From assembly GCF_000313135.1 (NCBI RefSeq), contig NW_004457554.1, positions 151,688 to 211,472 of the forward strand: 59,785 nucleotides of DNA, in the 5' to 3' direction. This DNA is from Acanthamoeba castellanii str. Neff. Lineage: Eukaryota; Discosea; Longamoebia; Acanthamoebidae. Every line of letters begins with the position of its first letter. Within the stretch, counting starts at the first letter, position 1. Of the stretch, positions 22,980 to 33,803 are shown piece after piece. The position numbers and the translations under genes are program-made. The notes below the pieces were generated by a model, which was not told the origin of the DNA, did no database searches, and worked only from the letters and a program-made list of their open reading frames with translations.

Positions 22980-23365
22980 GAGAACAAGGCGAGCAACAAA
23001 TAAAAATAAAATAAAGAGATAAATCAACTGAACCGACTTGCGCTTGGCTTCCGGTGGACTGCGTTGTAGTGGTTACTCCTGTTTGCCACGGAGAACAGCC
23101 ATGCCTGCAGCTACCCGGCACCATTCCTTTTGCATCGTACACCCCCGTTCAATCTTCAATTTAATTCGGATTTATAAGGATACATCACCTACAGTTAATC
23201 CACTTGATCGTACGGCTGTCGTGCACGTCGGATTTGATTACTTATTATTTTGATTACTTATTATTTTTTGATTTTCTTATTTTGTATTTAATCGCAGCAA
23301 AAGGAAAAGGAGCTGCCGTTTACAAAAAGAGGATTAAGACCAGCAGGAGCAGACGATTATGAGCG
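22980..23365. other. intergenic
   Basis: A polyadenylation-like AATAAAAATAAAATAAA tract sits just after the Csp-like stop (about 23000). The rest is AT-rich upstream sequence of the C2-protease-like gene. No exon was recognised. Confidence 0.45.
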
Positions 23366-26300
23366 ATGTCCAACAACTACTCTCACAACAACAACCACCA
23401 TCAACCTACCGCTGACCTACCTGGGTGTGGCCAAGTGGCCATCGCGTGCGAAGGCACAGACGCGCCATCTTCACTCCCCCCCCAGCCCACACCTCTGCTG
23501 CCCACCCCAGCCTCCCCCGCCGTGCCTCCCACCACAGCATCGCCTGCCGTCTCCATCACCACCACCACCACCACCACTACTACCACCACCAACTCGCCAA
23601 CATCGACTTCATCATCAACTGCATCATCTCTTTCAACCGTGTCAATAGCATCGACTTCTACTTTCGCGCCGACTTCTGGCGAAAGGCGAGGGCCGCTCTG
23701 GGGGTCGGCGTCGGCCGCTCGGCTGGTCGACAAGGGCATCCGAGCCCAGAAGCACCGCAGCTTGGGCGACCGGTACCGGGTCTCCAAGCAGGTGAGCGTG
23801 GCCCAGCGGAGCCTGACCAGCCACCAGGCCGTCGCCACCAACAACCACAGGGAAGGAACGAACGTGAACGCGCAGCTGACCAGAGGCCTGGAAGGCCTCC
23901 AGACGCCCCAGCGCATGCGCGACGCCCCGCTCGTCGGCTTCATGCGAAGTCGGCAGCCACTCGCAGCGACTACCGCCGCTGCTGACGTCAGCACCGCTCA
24001 CAGTGTTGGCGTGAACGAGGCGGCAGACGATGGTGGCGTGGGCGGGGAAGAGAACGACGCAGTCGAGCAGGGCAACGATGGTGGTGGCGATGAAGAGGAA
24101 GAAGAAGAGGAAGAGGAGGTCATAATGACCAGACGATCACGGGGAGGCACGATCTGCATGACCTCCGGGTGTCTGCCCGTATTCCTCAGCAACCTGCTCG
24201 ACGCGCCCAGAACCCGAGGGAGCGAGGCGAGCGCGTTGGGCGACAATGACGACGATGACGACGATGACGAAGAAAGCGACCCGACCATCATCACCGTCGA
24301 TGGAGACGACGATGACGACGATGAGTCTTCGTCGGAGGAGGAAGAGGAGGAGGAAATGGAGTCAGGGGAGCTTCCCGCAGTGGAAGAAGAAGAAGAAGAA
24401 GAAGAAGTCAAGGAGGAGGGGAAGGAGGAGGAGGAGGAAGAAGATGACGATGATGACGACGAGGAGGAAGAAGATGACGACGGTGACGACGAGGCGGAAC
24501 GGAAGAGCCACGACAAGGACGGTGGCGAGCCCGACGAATCGCCCCTGGAGGAGGTGACCGTCGTCCCAGACTGGAGCGCTGCCCGACGCCAAACTCGCGC
24601 CGAGGGACACCAGGTGACCTGCTACTTACTCTCGCACACTGTTCGATTCGACCCCTAACCTACTTTCTGACACGCGACACACGCGACACACGACACACAC
24701 TACACACACGCACACCACGACAAACATTCAGATCTTGGTTGTGCCGCCCGAGCAAATCAAGCAGCACGGGCCGAACTACCGCCAACTCGCGCTCGGCGGC
24801 CTCGCCGTGCCCTCCTCGTCCGTGCAGCGGAGCGCCAGCTTCATCGCCGCCAACCGGCGACCGACCTCCACCATTAGGGGACCCCTCGCGCCTGCGCCCA
24901 TCGTCGCCGCCACCGCCGCCGACGGCGACGCGCCACCGGTCACCATTGTTGTCGACAGCGAGCCGCCACAGGTGGTAACGAGCGGCGATGATGACGTCAG
25001 CACAGGCGTGCGCGGCGAGCAGGAGGGTGAGGAGCTGGTCGGGGCCTACACGATCGCGACGCTGCGGCAGAAGTGGGCCGAAACCGCGAGCGAGCCGTTG
25101 TTGGCCGAGTCCAGCGGGACTAGCAGCGGTGGCGGGACGCCCCGGACAGACCCGACGACCACGACGCAGGCCGACGGGGACCACCACGGCGAGCCATCGG
25201 CCCGCACCGAAAAGCGAAAGCGAAAAGAGAAAAAGAAGAAGGGCCGCAAGGCCTACTCGTCCCGGCGGCTCTACGTTGATGTGCTACGTACACATCCCCC
25301 TCTGTGTCATATGGCATGTGCAGTGTGTTGTGTGTTGTGTGTTGTGTGTGTGGTGCGTTGAGTGTGCTTCACGCTGACGCTCTCGCGCGCAGTGGTCGAA
25401 GCCACGGAGCTGTCCTTCCCTGGGAAAGCCCTGCAGGCCATCTACGGCGGTGCGACGCCCCTTGAACCCCCCCCGATCGAGCCTATCACGAATCATAGAA
25501 TGTCGCTTGACCTGACCGACTCTCGCCCTCCACCAACCCAACCAAACAACAGCCAAGAGCCTGGGCGACCCCTACGCCAGGCTGTCGGTGGTGCGCTCTC
25601 TGGGCGCGGCTCCGATCGGCAACGTCGACGACCACTGCTACCCGTACTGCACCCGCGCCGTCAAAAAGGAGATCGACCACCCGGTGTGGCTCGACGGCGT
25701 CACCTTGTACGGCTGCGCCACCTTAACCTCGCATCACACAGGCGCCACCTTAACCACGCAAGATCGCCACTAAGCGACGATGTCGGCACAGTGCGTACGA
25801 GCGGTTGTCGGTGGGGAAGCTGTGGGACCAGATCCAGCCGCGGGGCGAGAGGCAGGACCCGGCCCAGCGCGAGGAGTGGAACGCGGCCAAGGCCCAGTTC
25901 GTGAAGCGGTGGAAGAAGCTGCAGAAGGGCGACCGCACCCCCGCCCAGCAGGCCTTCTTCGACATGTGCCGCGCCAAGCTCGAGCCCAACCTCGAAGTCG
26001 AAGTGCGCCACACCGCACACACCGCACGCACGCAACCGCACACACTCACCGCACGCATTCATCGCACACGCAGGTTTACTTCACGATGGGCGGCAGGAGG
26101 GACGGGCTGGTGGGGAGCGTGTCGGTGCCGCTGTGCGACCTGCAGGACGGACTCATGCACGACCTGTGGCTCAACCTGCGGCCCAACGCCAACCTGCCGG
26201 CCCCGCGCAACGCCGCCGAACAAAGGTCGATGAACCTCGACAAGTGGGCGCAGCATTCCGAGCTCGGAATGTGGGGCAGCGTCCACCTCGTCATCCAAAA

Positions 26301-27315
26301 GTCCAAAAAGCCGCACGTGCGTGTGTCGTGTCGTGTCGTGTCGTGTCGTGTCGTGTCGTGTCGTGTCGTGTCGTGTGCGGTGTGCATGCGATGTGTTGCG
26401 CGTGTGCGGTCGCTAAATTGATGTTGGCGCGTGTGCTGTGCAGTTGGGAATGCTGAGTATGCACGGTCCGCCGGTGTCGCCGCTTCCGCTGCGCATGGAG
26501 GTGGGCGACATCATTCTCTTCGACAGCAGCCGACTCCTCATGCAGGGCACCAAGCTCGCCACCCGGAGTCCAGTACGCAGCCCTTGAAGAGCGCGTGTGC
26601 TGTGTGTGCTGTGTGTGCTGTGTGTGTTGCGTGTAGTCTTACTGAGCTGTCGCGACACAATAGTGGGACCATGCGGCGCTGGTGGTGAAGAAGCGGAACA
26701 AGCCGGGCCTCCGCCTTTTCGAGGCCACTATGGACGGCGTCCAGGTGTTCAACCTCACCCGACGCCTCCAGTTCTACGTCAAGGACACAAAAATTGCCCT
26801 GCGCAGGTACATGGCCACGACACACACTGCACGCAACACGCGACAAAACAGGACACATGCGACACGCGCTGATGTCGGTGATGGTGATGGTGACGTAGGT
26901 TGCACGTGGAACGTACGGAGGAGATGATGGAGGCGCTCTACGAGTTCATCGAACAGGTCAAGGGCCGGCCCTACAAGAAGAACCCGTTCCAGTTGATCAA
27001 GGCCCTCGCCAAGTTCAACGCGCACGACAACCAGGGGAGCATCTTTTGCTCCCAACTCGTCGCCGCCGCCTATCAGGTCCCCTTTCGCTTTCTTCGTTCT
27101 TATTCTTTCGCTCTTCGTACTTCTTTCGTTCTTTTTCTGACTGATGGTTGGTGGCACGAGTGCAGATGATGGGTCTGCTGTCGATGGACGAGCCGGCCAA
27201 CAACTACCTGCCGGTGGACCTGGCGTCGCTGAAGCTGCTCAAGGGCTCGCTGGGCGATCTCATGGTCGTCCCCCGACTCCAGAAGCCCAAGCCGAGCAAG
27301 AAGCAACACCACTAA
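23366..27315 (+). CDS. C2 domain plus permuted papain-fold (NlpC/P60-YiiX-like) protein
   Basis: A multi-exon protein of roughly 1,000 residues. The first exon (23366-24614) is disordered: Asn/His, Pro and poly-Thr, then very long Glu/Asp runs. A second disordered exon (about 24732-25283) ends KRKRKEKKKKGRKAYSS. The C2 domain follows: LYVDVL|LVEATELSF, then across an intron AKSLGDPYARLSVV, later VYFTMGGRRDGLVGSVSVPLCDLQDG and WGSVHLVIQK. Last comes a circularly permuted papain-like fold: MEVGDIILFDSSRLLMQGTKL, WDHAALVVKK (candidate catalytic His), RLFEATMDGVQV and SIFCSQLVAAAYQMMGLL (candidate catalytic Cys). It ends KPSKKQHH with a TAA at 27313-27315. A membrane-targeted hydrolase or acyltransferase-like enzyme is the simplest reading; the substrate is unknown. 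Confidence 0.85.
26321..26377. repeat. (GTGTC)n intronic microsatellite
   Basis: About eleven pure GTGTC/TCGTG pentamers in the intron after the C2 domain exon (QKSKKP). Confidence 0.9.
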
Positions 27316-27425
27316 CACCACTCGAAGCTCACATCAATAAAACATTGTTTGCTCGAAAGAAACTCGATCGTGACCACGCTGGGCGAACGAGCCAAGCTTG
27401 GGCGGTGATGGACTGGAGCGCGCGC

Positions 27426-29091
27426 TTAGTGCTTCCAGTGCTTCCAGCCGTGCGTGTCGAGCATGCGCCTGAAGGCCACCATGGCCTCCTCCTCGGTGTA
27501 GTCCGATCGATTGGAGAGATCGAGCCTGCCGCCTCCCGAACCCAGCATGGCCGCAATGTCCACCATCACTTGATCCAGGCGGTAGGCTGAGAAAACGAGA
27601 ACCTCTGGTGAGTCTTGTGCGACACGCACGACACGACACGACACGACACGCACGGCACGACACACGCAACATAACAGAAGGAGATGGGCGTACTCGCGAT
27701 CCAGCCGTCGTTGGTGAGCATGAGGGTACAGATGGACCCGCCGAGGGTGACGTGGCCGGTACGGAAGGCGAAGCGGGGTCGCACCACCCTGATGAAGGGC
27801 GGGCTGAAGGGGAAGTTCGGCGGGAAGGTCACGTGCAGCGTGATGTGCTCCTGTAAACGCACACACACGACACACACGACACACGACAGCATACGGCGCA
27901 CAAGGTAAGACTAGCTCACGTTGACGAACAACTCGTGGGAGAGAAGCGCAGAGAAGAGGAGTGAGCGGGCACCAGGCCGAGTTGCTTCATGTCCTGGTAA
28001 AGCGGCTCGTCCTTGGGGATGCTGAACAGCTTCACCTCCCACTGCGCGATGTTGTCGTTGAGCGGCGCAGCGTCATATCCCTGAGATAAAAACAACAATC
28101 ATCATTTTTGTCACCAACACAAGAGTTAACGTTGTAGCTGCGGGTACGTAGACGAAGGCCGTAAAGAAGAAGAAGAAGAAGAAGAAATATAGAGAGGTGG
28201 GAGACAGACCCTCTCCTCGCGGCTGGTCTTGAGGATGTCGCGGTACTGCTGGACGATGGCCTGAACACCACCGGGCTCGTAGCCGGCGGGGATGATGAAC
28301 TTGCTGGTGTCGATCTGCGGCTCGGGCGTGTAGGACTTCTTGGGACCCTTCTCGACCTTGCTGAAGCACTCGTCGTCGAAGCCGTCGTCTTCGTCTTCCT
28401 CCTCCTCGCCTTCATCGTCGTCCTCGTCGCCGTCCGACAGCTCCTCGTCACTGAGCGCAGAGTACTGCTGCGTACAGAACATCAACGCCTCGCCCACGCT
28501 CTTGGACTCCATCACGAACTCGAGCGTGTTGTTGACCCAGTCCTCGGAGAGGTCGTCAGATGACACGCACCAGACGTCCTCGGGCTCTGCAGATCAGATC
28601 GCACGGGTGTGAGGAGAGGCGTGCACACCCAACCATGCATTTCTCTGTTCTCTGATTCGAGTAGCGCCCAGAATTTAATGGAAAAGATTTAATTGAAAAA
28701 AAGAAAAATGAGCGTGTAGCCGGCCTGGCTGCGAATGAATGAACGATTGAATGGGGAGTGATTGGAAAGTATGCATACCGACGGGGAAGGTGAGCTCAAA
28801 GTTGAGCTTCTCATCGCCGATGGTAAAGTGGAACCTGTGATCTTCCTCATCGGTCTTGACGTACTCGATTTGTTCGGAATTCTTGGATGACGCCAGCCAT
28901 TCCTTGAGAGCTGGCAGGAAGACCTTGCCCGTAGGATCCCTCACCTTCTTGGCGGGCGCCGCCTTGTCAGCACTCTTGCTGCTGCTCTTGCTCTTCTTCT
29001 CCTTCTTCACTTTTTTCTCCTTCTTCTCCTTCTTTACCTCCTTGGCAGGCGTCGCCTCCTTCTTCTCCTTCTTCTTGCCTAGGCCCAACAT
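27426..29091 (-). CDS. UBE2Q-type ubiquitin-conjugating enzyme E2
   Basis: E2 of the UBE2Q family, carrying ubiquitin as a thioester for transfer to substrates. From ATG 29091 the protein starts with a Lys/Glu-rich segment (MLGLGKKKEKKEATPAKEV). An RWD-like region comes next (LKEWLASSKNSEQIEYVKT, FELTFPVG, EPEDVWCVSSDDLSEDWVNN). An acidic linker and KVEKGPKKSYTPEPQ lead to the UBC fold: APLNDNIAQWEVKLFSIP, EHITLHVTFPPNFPFSPPF and IRVVRPRFAF. The active-site segment is GGSICTLMLTNDGW. The Cys in GGSIC corresponds to the UBE2Q catalytic Cys (GGALC). The C-terminal helices are AYRLDQVMVDIAAMLG and MLDTHGWKHWKH, stopping at 27426-27428. Domain order matches animal UBE2Q1/2. Some short middle exons (about 27910-28080) are uncertain. 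Confidence 0.9.
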
Positions 29092-29293
29092 CCTCTCTTG
29101 CCTCCTCTTGATGTGAAAGAATTGGATCCAACACTGGCTGCCAGCTGCTCTGAAAATGATTATCACTTGGGATTCAATTCGGTGAACCACAAATTGCTTT
29201 TTCACCAGGAATCCCGAGCATGTTCTATCAAACGACACAGTCCTGGTCTGACATCAGGCTCTGCCCACCATCAGTCCCCTGTGTAAGCACAAC

Positions 29294-29601
29294 ATGAGAG
29301 TCTACAATCCTGAAACAAAGGAGTGGGTGTCTGTGATGAAGGTACTTCATCTTTGTCCCAACACCTGACCACAGAACACAACTCACACTCCCTTTTTGGG
29401 CATCACCAGATAGTGTACCAGGTGAAGTGGGTGCCCAGCACGTCTGAGTACTGGACCGATATCGACATTGACAAGGACCACTCGCTCAACCCATCGGGCG
29501 ACTCGCTGGAGGCCCTCCACAGAAGCCTTCTCTCCTGCGCCCATGCAGCTGGACTCAAAGGGTTCCTGTTTGAGCGAGGCGATGTCAACAATCTGGAGTA
29601 G
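29294..29601 (+). CDS. small hypothetical protein
   Basis: Two phase-0 exons, 29294-29341 and 29410-29601, with clean GTACTT...CAG splice sites, encode a 79-residue protein. It begins MRVYNPETKEWVSVMK, continues YWTDIDIDKDHSLNPSGDS and ends FLFERGDVNNLE. It has no signal peptide or membrane segment, and I do not recognise the family. A polyadenylation-like AATAAATAAAAC follows at about 29714. The splice logic, codon-like composition and compact spacing to its neighbours support a real gene. Confidence 0.6.
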
Positions 29602-29746
29602 CGCAGCGTTGGCCAGGGCTACACAATCTTCAGCCATCATGGTGACCAGAACCCACAGCAAGAAGCATGATCATAAGGTCATCAACACCAAGGCCATTGA
29701 CAAAGCAGAGGTGAATAAATAAAACAAACATGGGAAGACAGGCGCC

Positions 29747-30912
29747 ACTAAGAGGGCACGAGGGTGGGCAGGAAGCCGGCCTCCTCAAGAAAGCCCAGGA
29801 GGTCGTGCGTGTCGATGGCGCCCTTGATCTTCACTTTCTCCTCTTCCATTTCTATCTTGTAGTCCTCGATGCCCTACAATGTAGGTGTTGTGTGCACGAA
29901 TCGCGTGTGGTTGGCGTGTGTTTGTGGTGTGTGGGTGTGGGTGTGGGTGTGGGTGTGGAAGAGCGATGAAAATGGGAAGCGTACCGGAGTGACGGAGAGG
30001 ATGGCTTTCACTTTCTTCTCGCAGCACTCGCATAGCATGCCCCTCACCACTATGCTCACGTCTTTGGCAGCAGCGCTTTCGTTCTTTCCCATCTACAGCG
30101 ACCAGCAACCAGCGAACATTAACGTAACGCACGACACGCACGGCACGGCACACTCACGACACACACACCACACGCACGCAGCACCATTCACGCGGCAACG
30201 TACCTTGTGTGTCGGCGTTCCGGCGAAGGAAGGTCGTGAATGGTTGGGACCTCGTCCGGTGATGCCGTTGAGTCGGTCGATGGCCTCAGCGATGACCTCC
30301 TGCCACTCGTGCATCTCGCTGGGCTCCTCGCTGTAGACGTAGAACGTGCGCTCCACCGCCACGATCTCCAGCGAGTCGTTCCTCCCCGTCTTTGCTGCGC
30401 CATCATTCACCTTGCTATCGGCATCGAGCGTGATCGTGCCTGTGTGCGATGCGAAGGTCACATGTGCGTGCGATGTGCGTGTGGCGTGTCCGTATCGTGT
30501 GTGCGTTGCAGTGTCGTGTGTGTGGTGTCGCGTGTGTCGTGTTGCGTGTGTCGTGTGTGCGATGTGGTGCCTCACGTACCTGATGGTTCGACTGACTGGA
30601 CAAGCCGAAAGCGAGGAATGATGAGCACGCAACGCAGCAAATAAACAAAAGAACGAAAAAAGGCTTGGAGAAGGGGGGGGGGAAGGTACTGTGCGGTCGG
30701 GATAGTAGAAGAGGTGGTTGCCCTTCAACACGAACCACCTCTGAGGCATGCAGACGAGCCAGAACAGAAGAAGACAGAAAACAGTGAGAACAGTGCAAAC
30801 TGCGGCAGATTGATCAGCGCTGCACCTTCTTCCAGTTGCGGATCAAGCCACCCTGCTTGACGAGGTAGCCCTCCTTCGTGATGGGCATTGATGCTCGCAT
30901 CGCTTGGCTCAT
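29747..30912 (-). CDS. PH domain plus HMA-like (CxxC) metal-binding domain protein
   Basis: Small signalling-type protein. From ATG 30912 an N-terminal PH domain runs across three or more exons: ITKEGYLVKQGGLIRNWKKV, RWFVLKGNHLFYYPDR, GTITLDADSKVNDG and VAVERTFYVYSEEPSEMHEW. The terminal helix EWQEVIAEAIDRLNG is complete. After a short basic linker comes a heavy-metal-associated-like domain: VSIVVRGMLCECCEKKVKAI (GMxCxxC motif), then TPGIEDYKIEMEEEKVKI and DLLGFLEEAGF. It ends LPTLVPS with a TAG at 29747-29749. PH domains bind phosphoinositides or proteins; HMA domains bind Cu or Zn through the CxxC thiols. The pairing suggests a membrane-recruited metallochaperone or metal sensor, which is inference. 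It shares a 69-bp divergent upstream region with the next gene. Confidence 0.87.
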
Positions 30913-30981
30913 CTTTGCTGAGCGCACGAAAATAACTTGAAATAAAAATGATAAAAAAAATATAATAAATGATGATTTACG
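30913..30981. promoter_or_regulatory. 69-bp divergent promoter region
   Basis: Only 69 bp separate the start codons of the PH-HMA gene (minus) and the secreted glycosidase-like gene (plus). The segment is AT-rich (AATAAAAATGATAAAAAAAATATAATAAATG), unlike the GC-rich flanks. Both promoters and both 5' UTRs must fit here or extend into coding sequence. Confidence 0.6.
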
Positions 30982-33699
30982 ATGAAGGGATGGAAGAGAG
31001 GGGCCTGGGACCTGGTACTGGCACTCGCCATTTTCAGCTGTACTGTGGTGGTGCAGGCGAGCATCGTTGAAGGCGACGGATCGAATCGCTACTCGTTTTG
31101 GTGTGGCAAGCCCTATCCTGATCCAGACGGAGAGCAACTCACAAGCGTAGAAGATGGAGTGGCGAGGGGCGCTGGCTGTCTGCATGCCAGGCAGGGCGTG
31201 GTGCCGGCCCTGCTCGGTTTCGATCAAAGCGGCATCGTGCTGGTCGATCTCGACTTGCCCATTTGCCGACAACGATTGACGCACGAGCGAACAAGATCTT
31301 TGATGGAGACAGGCGAAGATCAGCAGAAAGATCTCTCCTTTGCATCCTCCAGCAACAGCGACATCGACGCGCTACTCGACTCAGCGATTTTCGAGCTGCA
31401 GATTGAGCTCAAGACCCCACTCGGCGCGGTCTTGGCCACCACACGCCACCGTGTAGCGCCTCAACGAAGCCACGAAACGCATCAAGTCGAGTTCGATCTC
31501 GACGCCCTGCTCAGCTTTGGCCATCGAGATGATGGCGATGACGTTCAGCTCATCCTGTCCCTCCGCCTCGCCACGCCCGACGCTCCTACGTGGCTGGTCA
31601 TCGACGAACAGCGACTCCACTCCTTCGCCTTTGTGCGGGCCACCGACCACAACGACGCCGCGGGCGTGGTGCGGGTCGACTACCGCCGGCCGGGCTCACG
31701 CGGCGGCACAGTACTGGTGGGCGGCGACCATACGCCCTTCTTCCCCTTCGCCTTCTTCTACAACTGGGGCGGCTATCTGCGTACGTGTCGTGTGTCGTGT
31801 GTCGTGTGTCGTGTGTCGTGTGTCGTGTGTCGTGTGTCGTGTCGAGCGCTGACGGTTAGGCGAGACAGAGCGCGGGCTGGAGCTGTTGGACGAGGTCGCA
31901 TCGGCGGGGTTCAACGTGATCCACCCGGTGTCGCCGTTCGACCCGCCCACCACGCCCGCGGGCCACTCGCTACACGATTGGTTCGATCGGTGCCACCAGC
32001 TGGGCCTGCGCTTCCACTACGACCTCCGCCACTCCTACAAGAACCTCACCCAGGTACGCTGCCCCCTCGCCACTGAGGTTCATCGCCTTTCACTCATCTC
32101 TTTCTTCTTCTTCTTTCTTCTTCGTTTTCGTTCTTCTTCGTTCTTTCTTATTGGGTCGGGTTTATGAAGGTGCAACTTGAGGTGGAGGCCTACAGAGGTC
32201 ACCCGGCCTTGCTGTCATGGTTCGTTACCAGAGCCGTTGCGTGTGTCGTGTCGTGTCGTGTGGTGTCGTGTCGTGTCGTGTCGTGTCGTGTCGTGTCGTG
32301 TCGTGTCGTGTGTTGGAGTGTCGACCAACCGAGCGCGGTGCAGGTACATCGCAGACGAGCCAGACGGTCCTGGCGACGACCCCGCACTCGCCGTGGCCGC
32401 GTATCGGCTGGTGAAAAGGCTCGACCCGCGCCACCCCGTGTCGCTGGTGCTGAATTGCCGCGACAGTTCGCCATCGTTTCTCGACGCCACCGACATCATG
32501 ATGACCGACGTCTACCCCATTGGTGCGTGTCGTGTGCGCGCGCGTGTCGTGTGTCGTGTGTGTCGTGTCCTCATGCGCGCCCTCGCGACCGTAGGAATTG
32601 ACACGACGCGGTGCAATGCCACGTTCGGTGTGTGCGGCTGTGACGGGTGCGAGGGTCGTCCCTCCGACGTGGCCCATCGACTGGACCACTACCGCAGGTC
32701 GTGGCCGCCTGCGCTTCGGCATCGCATGCCCATCTGGATAGGTATCTCGTCATGCGCGTGCGTGCGTACGTGCGTGTGCGTGCGTGTTGCGGATTGTAAT
32801 GTTGGAGCTAACGGTGTTGATTCCAGTGTTGCAGGCGTTTGGGGGCGAACATCATTGGTCGCGGCTGCCCACTCCGCAAGAGATCCGGCTCATGACCTAT
32901 CTCGCACTCATGCACGACGCCAACGTACCGTCCGTATCACCACCATGAGCGTGTTTCGCCCGTAATGCCCACACGCCACCGCACACGCCACCGCACACGC
33001 CGCACACGCCACACGCAGGGAATATTCTATTGGTTGTATCCGATAGGCGACGGTGATGACGCCACGGCCCTGGAGGCAGAGATCGGGCGCCTGTGCCGCG
33101 AAGTGCTGCAAACGCTGGCGCCCTTCATCATCGCTGCCGGAAGCCAGAGCGGCGTCGAGGTACGTACCGCGCGGCCACCCACCCCCTTGGCCCTCCACCC
33201 CATTCCGGACCTCTAAGGCTCGCCTTTGGTTTGTGTTGGCGCCCCTGCGTGCGCCGGCGATCAGATCTCTGCGTCGAGCGCCGGGGTGCATATCAGGGCG
33301 TGGACGAATGGGTCGGGCGACGGAGCGATTCTCCTCCTCGTCGCCAACACGCGCGAAGAAACAGGTTCGCGCGATCATCGAATTTACATGCATTCCATGC
33401 GTTCCATTCTCGTAGTGGAGGCAGCAGCGCTGATGTTGGCTGTTGCTGCTTTCATGTCACCAGTGACGGCGAGCATTGAGGTTCCTTGGCCTGGTCTGTG
33501 GGGCACGCGGATGAGGCGGCTCTTCGTGGCGGATGGTGATGGCGACGCTGCGGATCAGCTCGGGCTCTCGACAATTCGATTGACCCTGGCGGCCCTCGAA
33601 ACGCGGGCCTACCTCCTCGTACCACCGCAGCCAATCGATCCCCTCGCTTTGCTGCTCGCCAAGCTTGAACTTCATCAACATCAACAACACCAACGTTAA
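30982..33699 (+). CDS. secreted TIM-barrel glycoside-hydrolase-like protein
   Basis: Begins with a signal peptide (MKGWKRGAWDLVLALAIFSC...QA). An N-terminal beta-rich region follows (IFELQIELKTPLGAVL, VQLILSLRLATPD). A barrel-like part starts at FFPFAFFYNWGGYLR. Exon by exon it continues LELLDEVASAGFNVIHPVSP, LHDWFDRCHQLGLRFHYDLR, LEVEAYRGHPALLSW, YIADEPDGPGDDPALAV, DIMMTDVYPIG, then VLQAFGGEHHWSR and GIFYWLYPIGDG. The last exons give a beta domain (GVHIRAWTNG, AILLLVANTREET, RLFVADGDGDAA) ending LELHQHQQHQR. WYxADEP with a nearby TDVYP strand is the arrangement of GH-type (beta/alpha)8 barrels in which the Asp/Glu pair is catalytic. The substrate and GH family cannot be assigned from sequence alone. 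Confidence 0.8.
31784..31843. repeat. (GTGTCGT)n heptamer intronic repeat
   Basis: Tandem GTGTCGT heptamers in an intron of the secreted glycosidase-like gene. The same heptamer recurs at 41106-41144 in Nup62. Confidence 0.85.
32240..32312. repeat. (GTGTC)n intronic microsatellite
   Basis: About thirteen GTGTC pentamers in a different intron of the same gene, nearly identical in unit to 26321-26377. Confidence 0.9.
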
Positions 33700-33803
33700 C
33701 ATCATCAACACCAACACCAACATCATCAACATCATCAACACACACAATGATGTACAAACACAATAATTGTGAGTTCTTTTTTGTCAAAAGCTGTTGCATG
33801 TGG

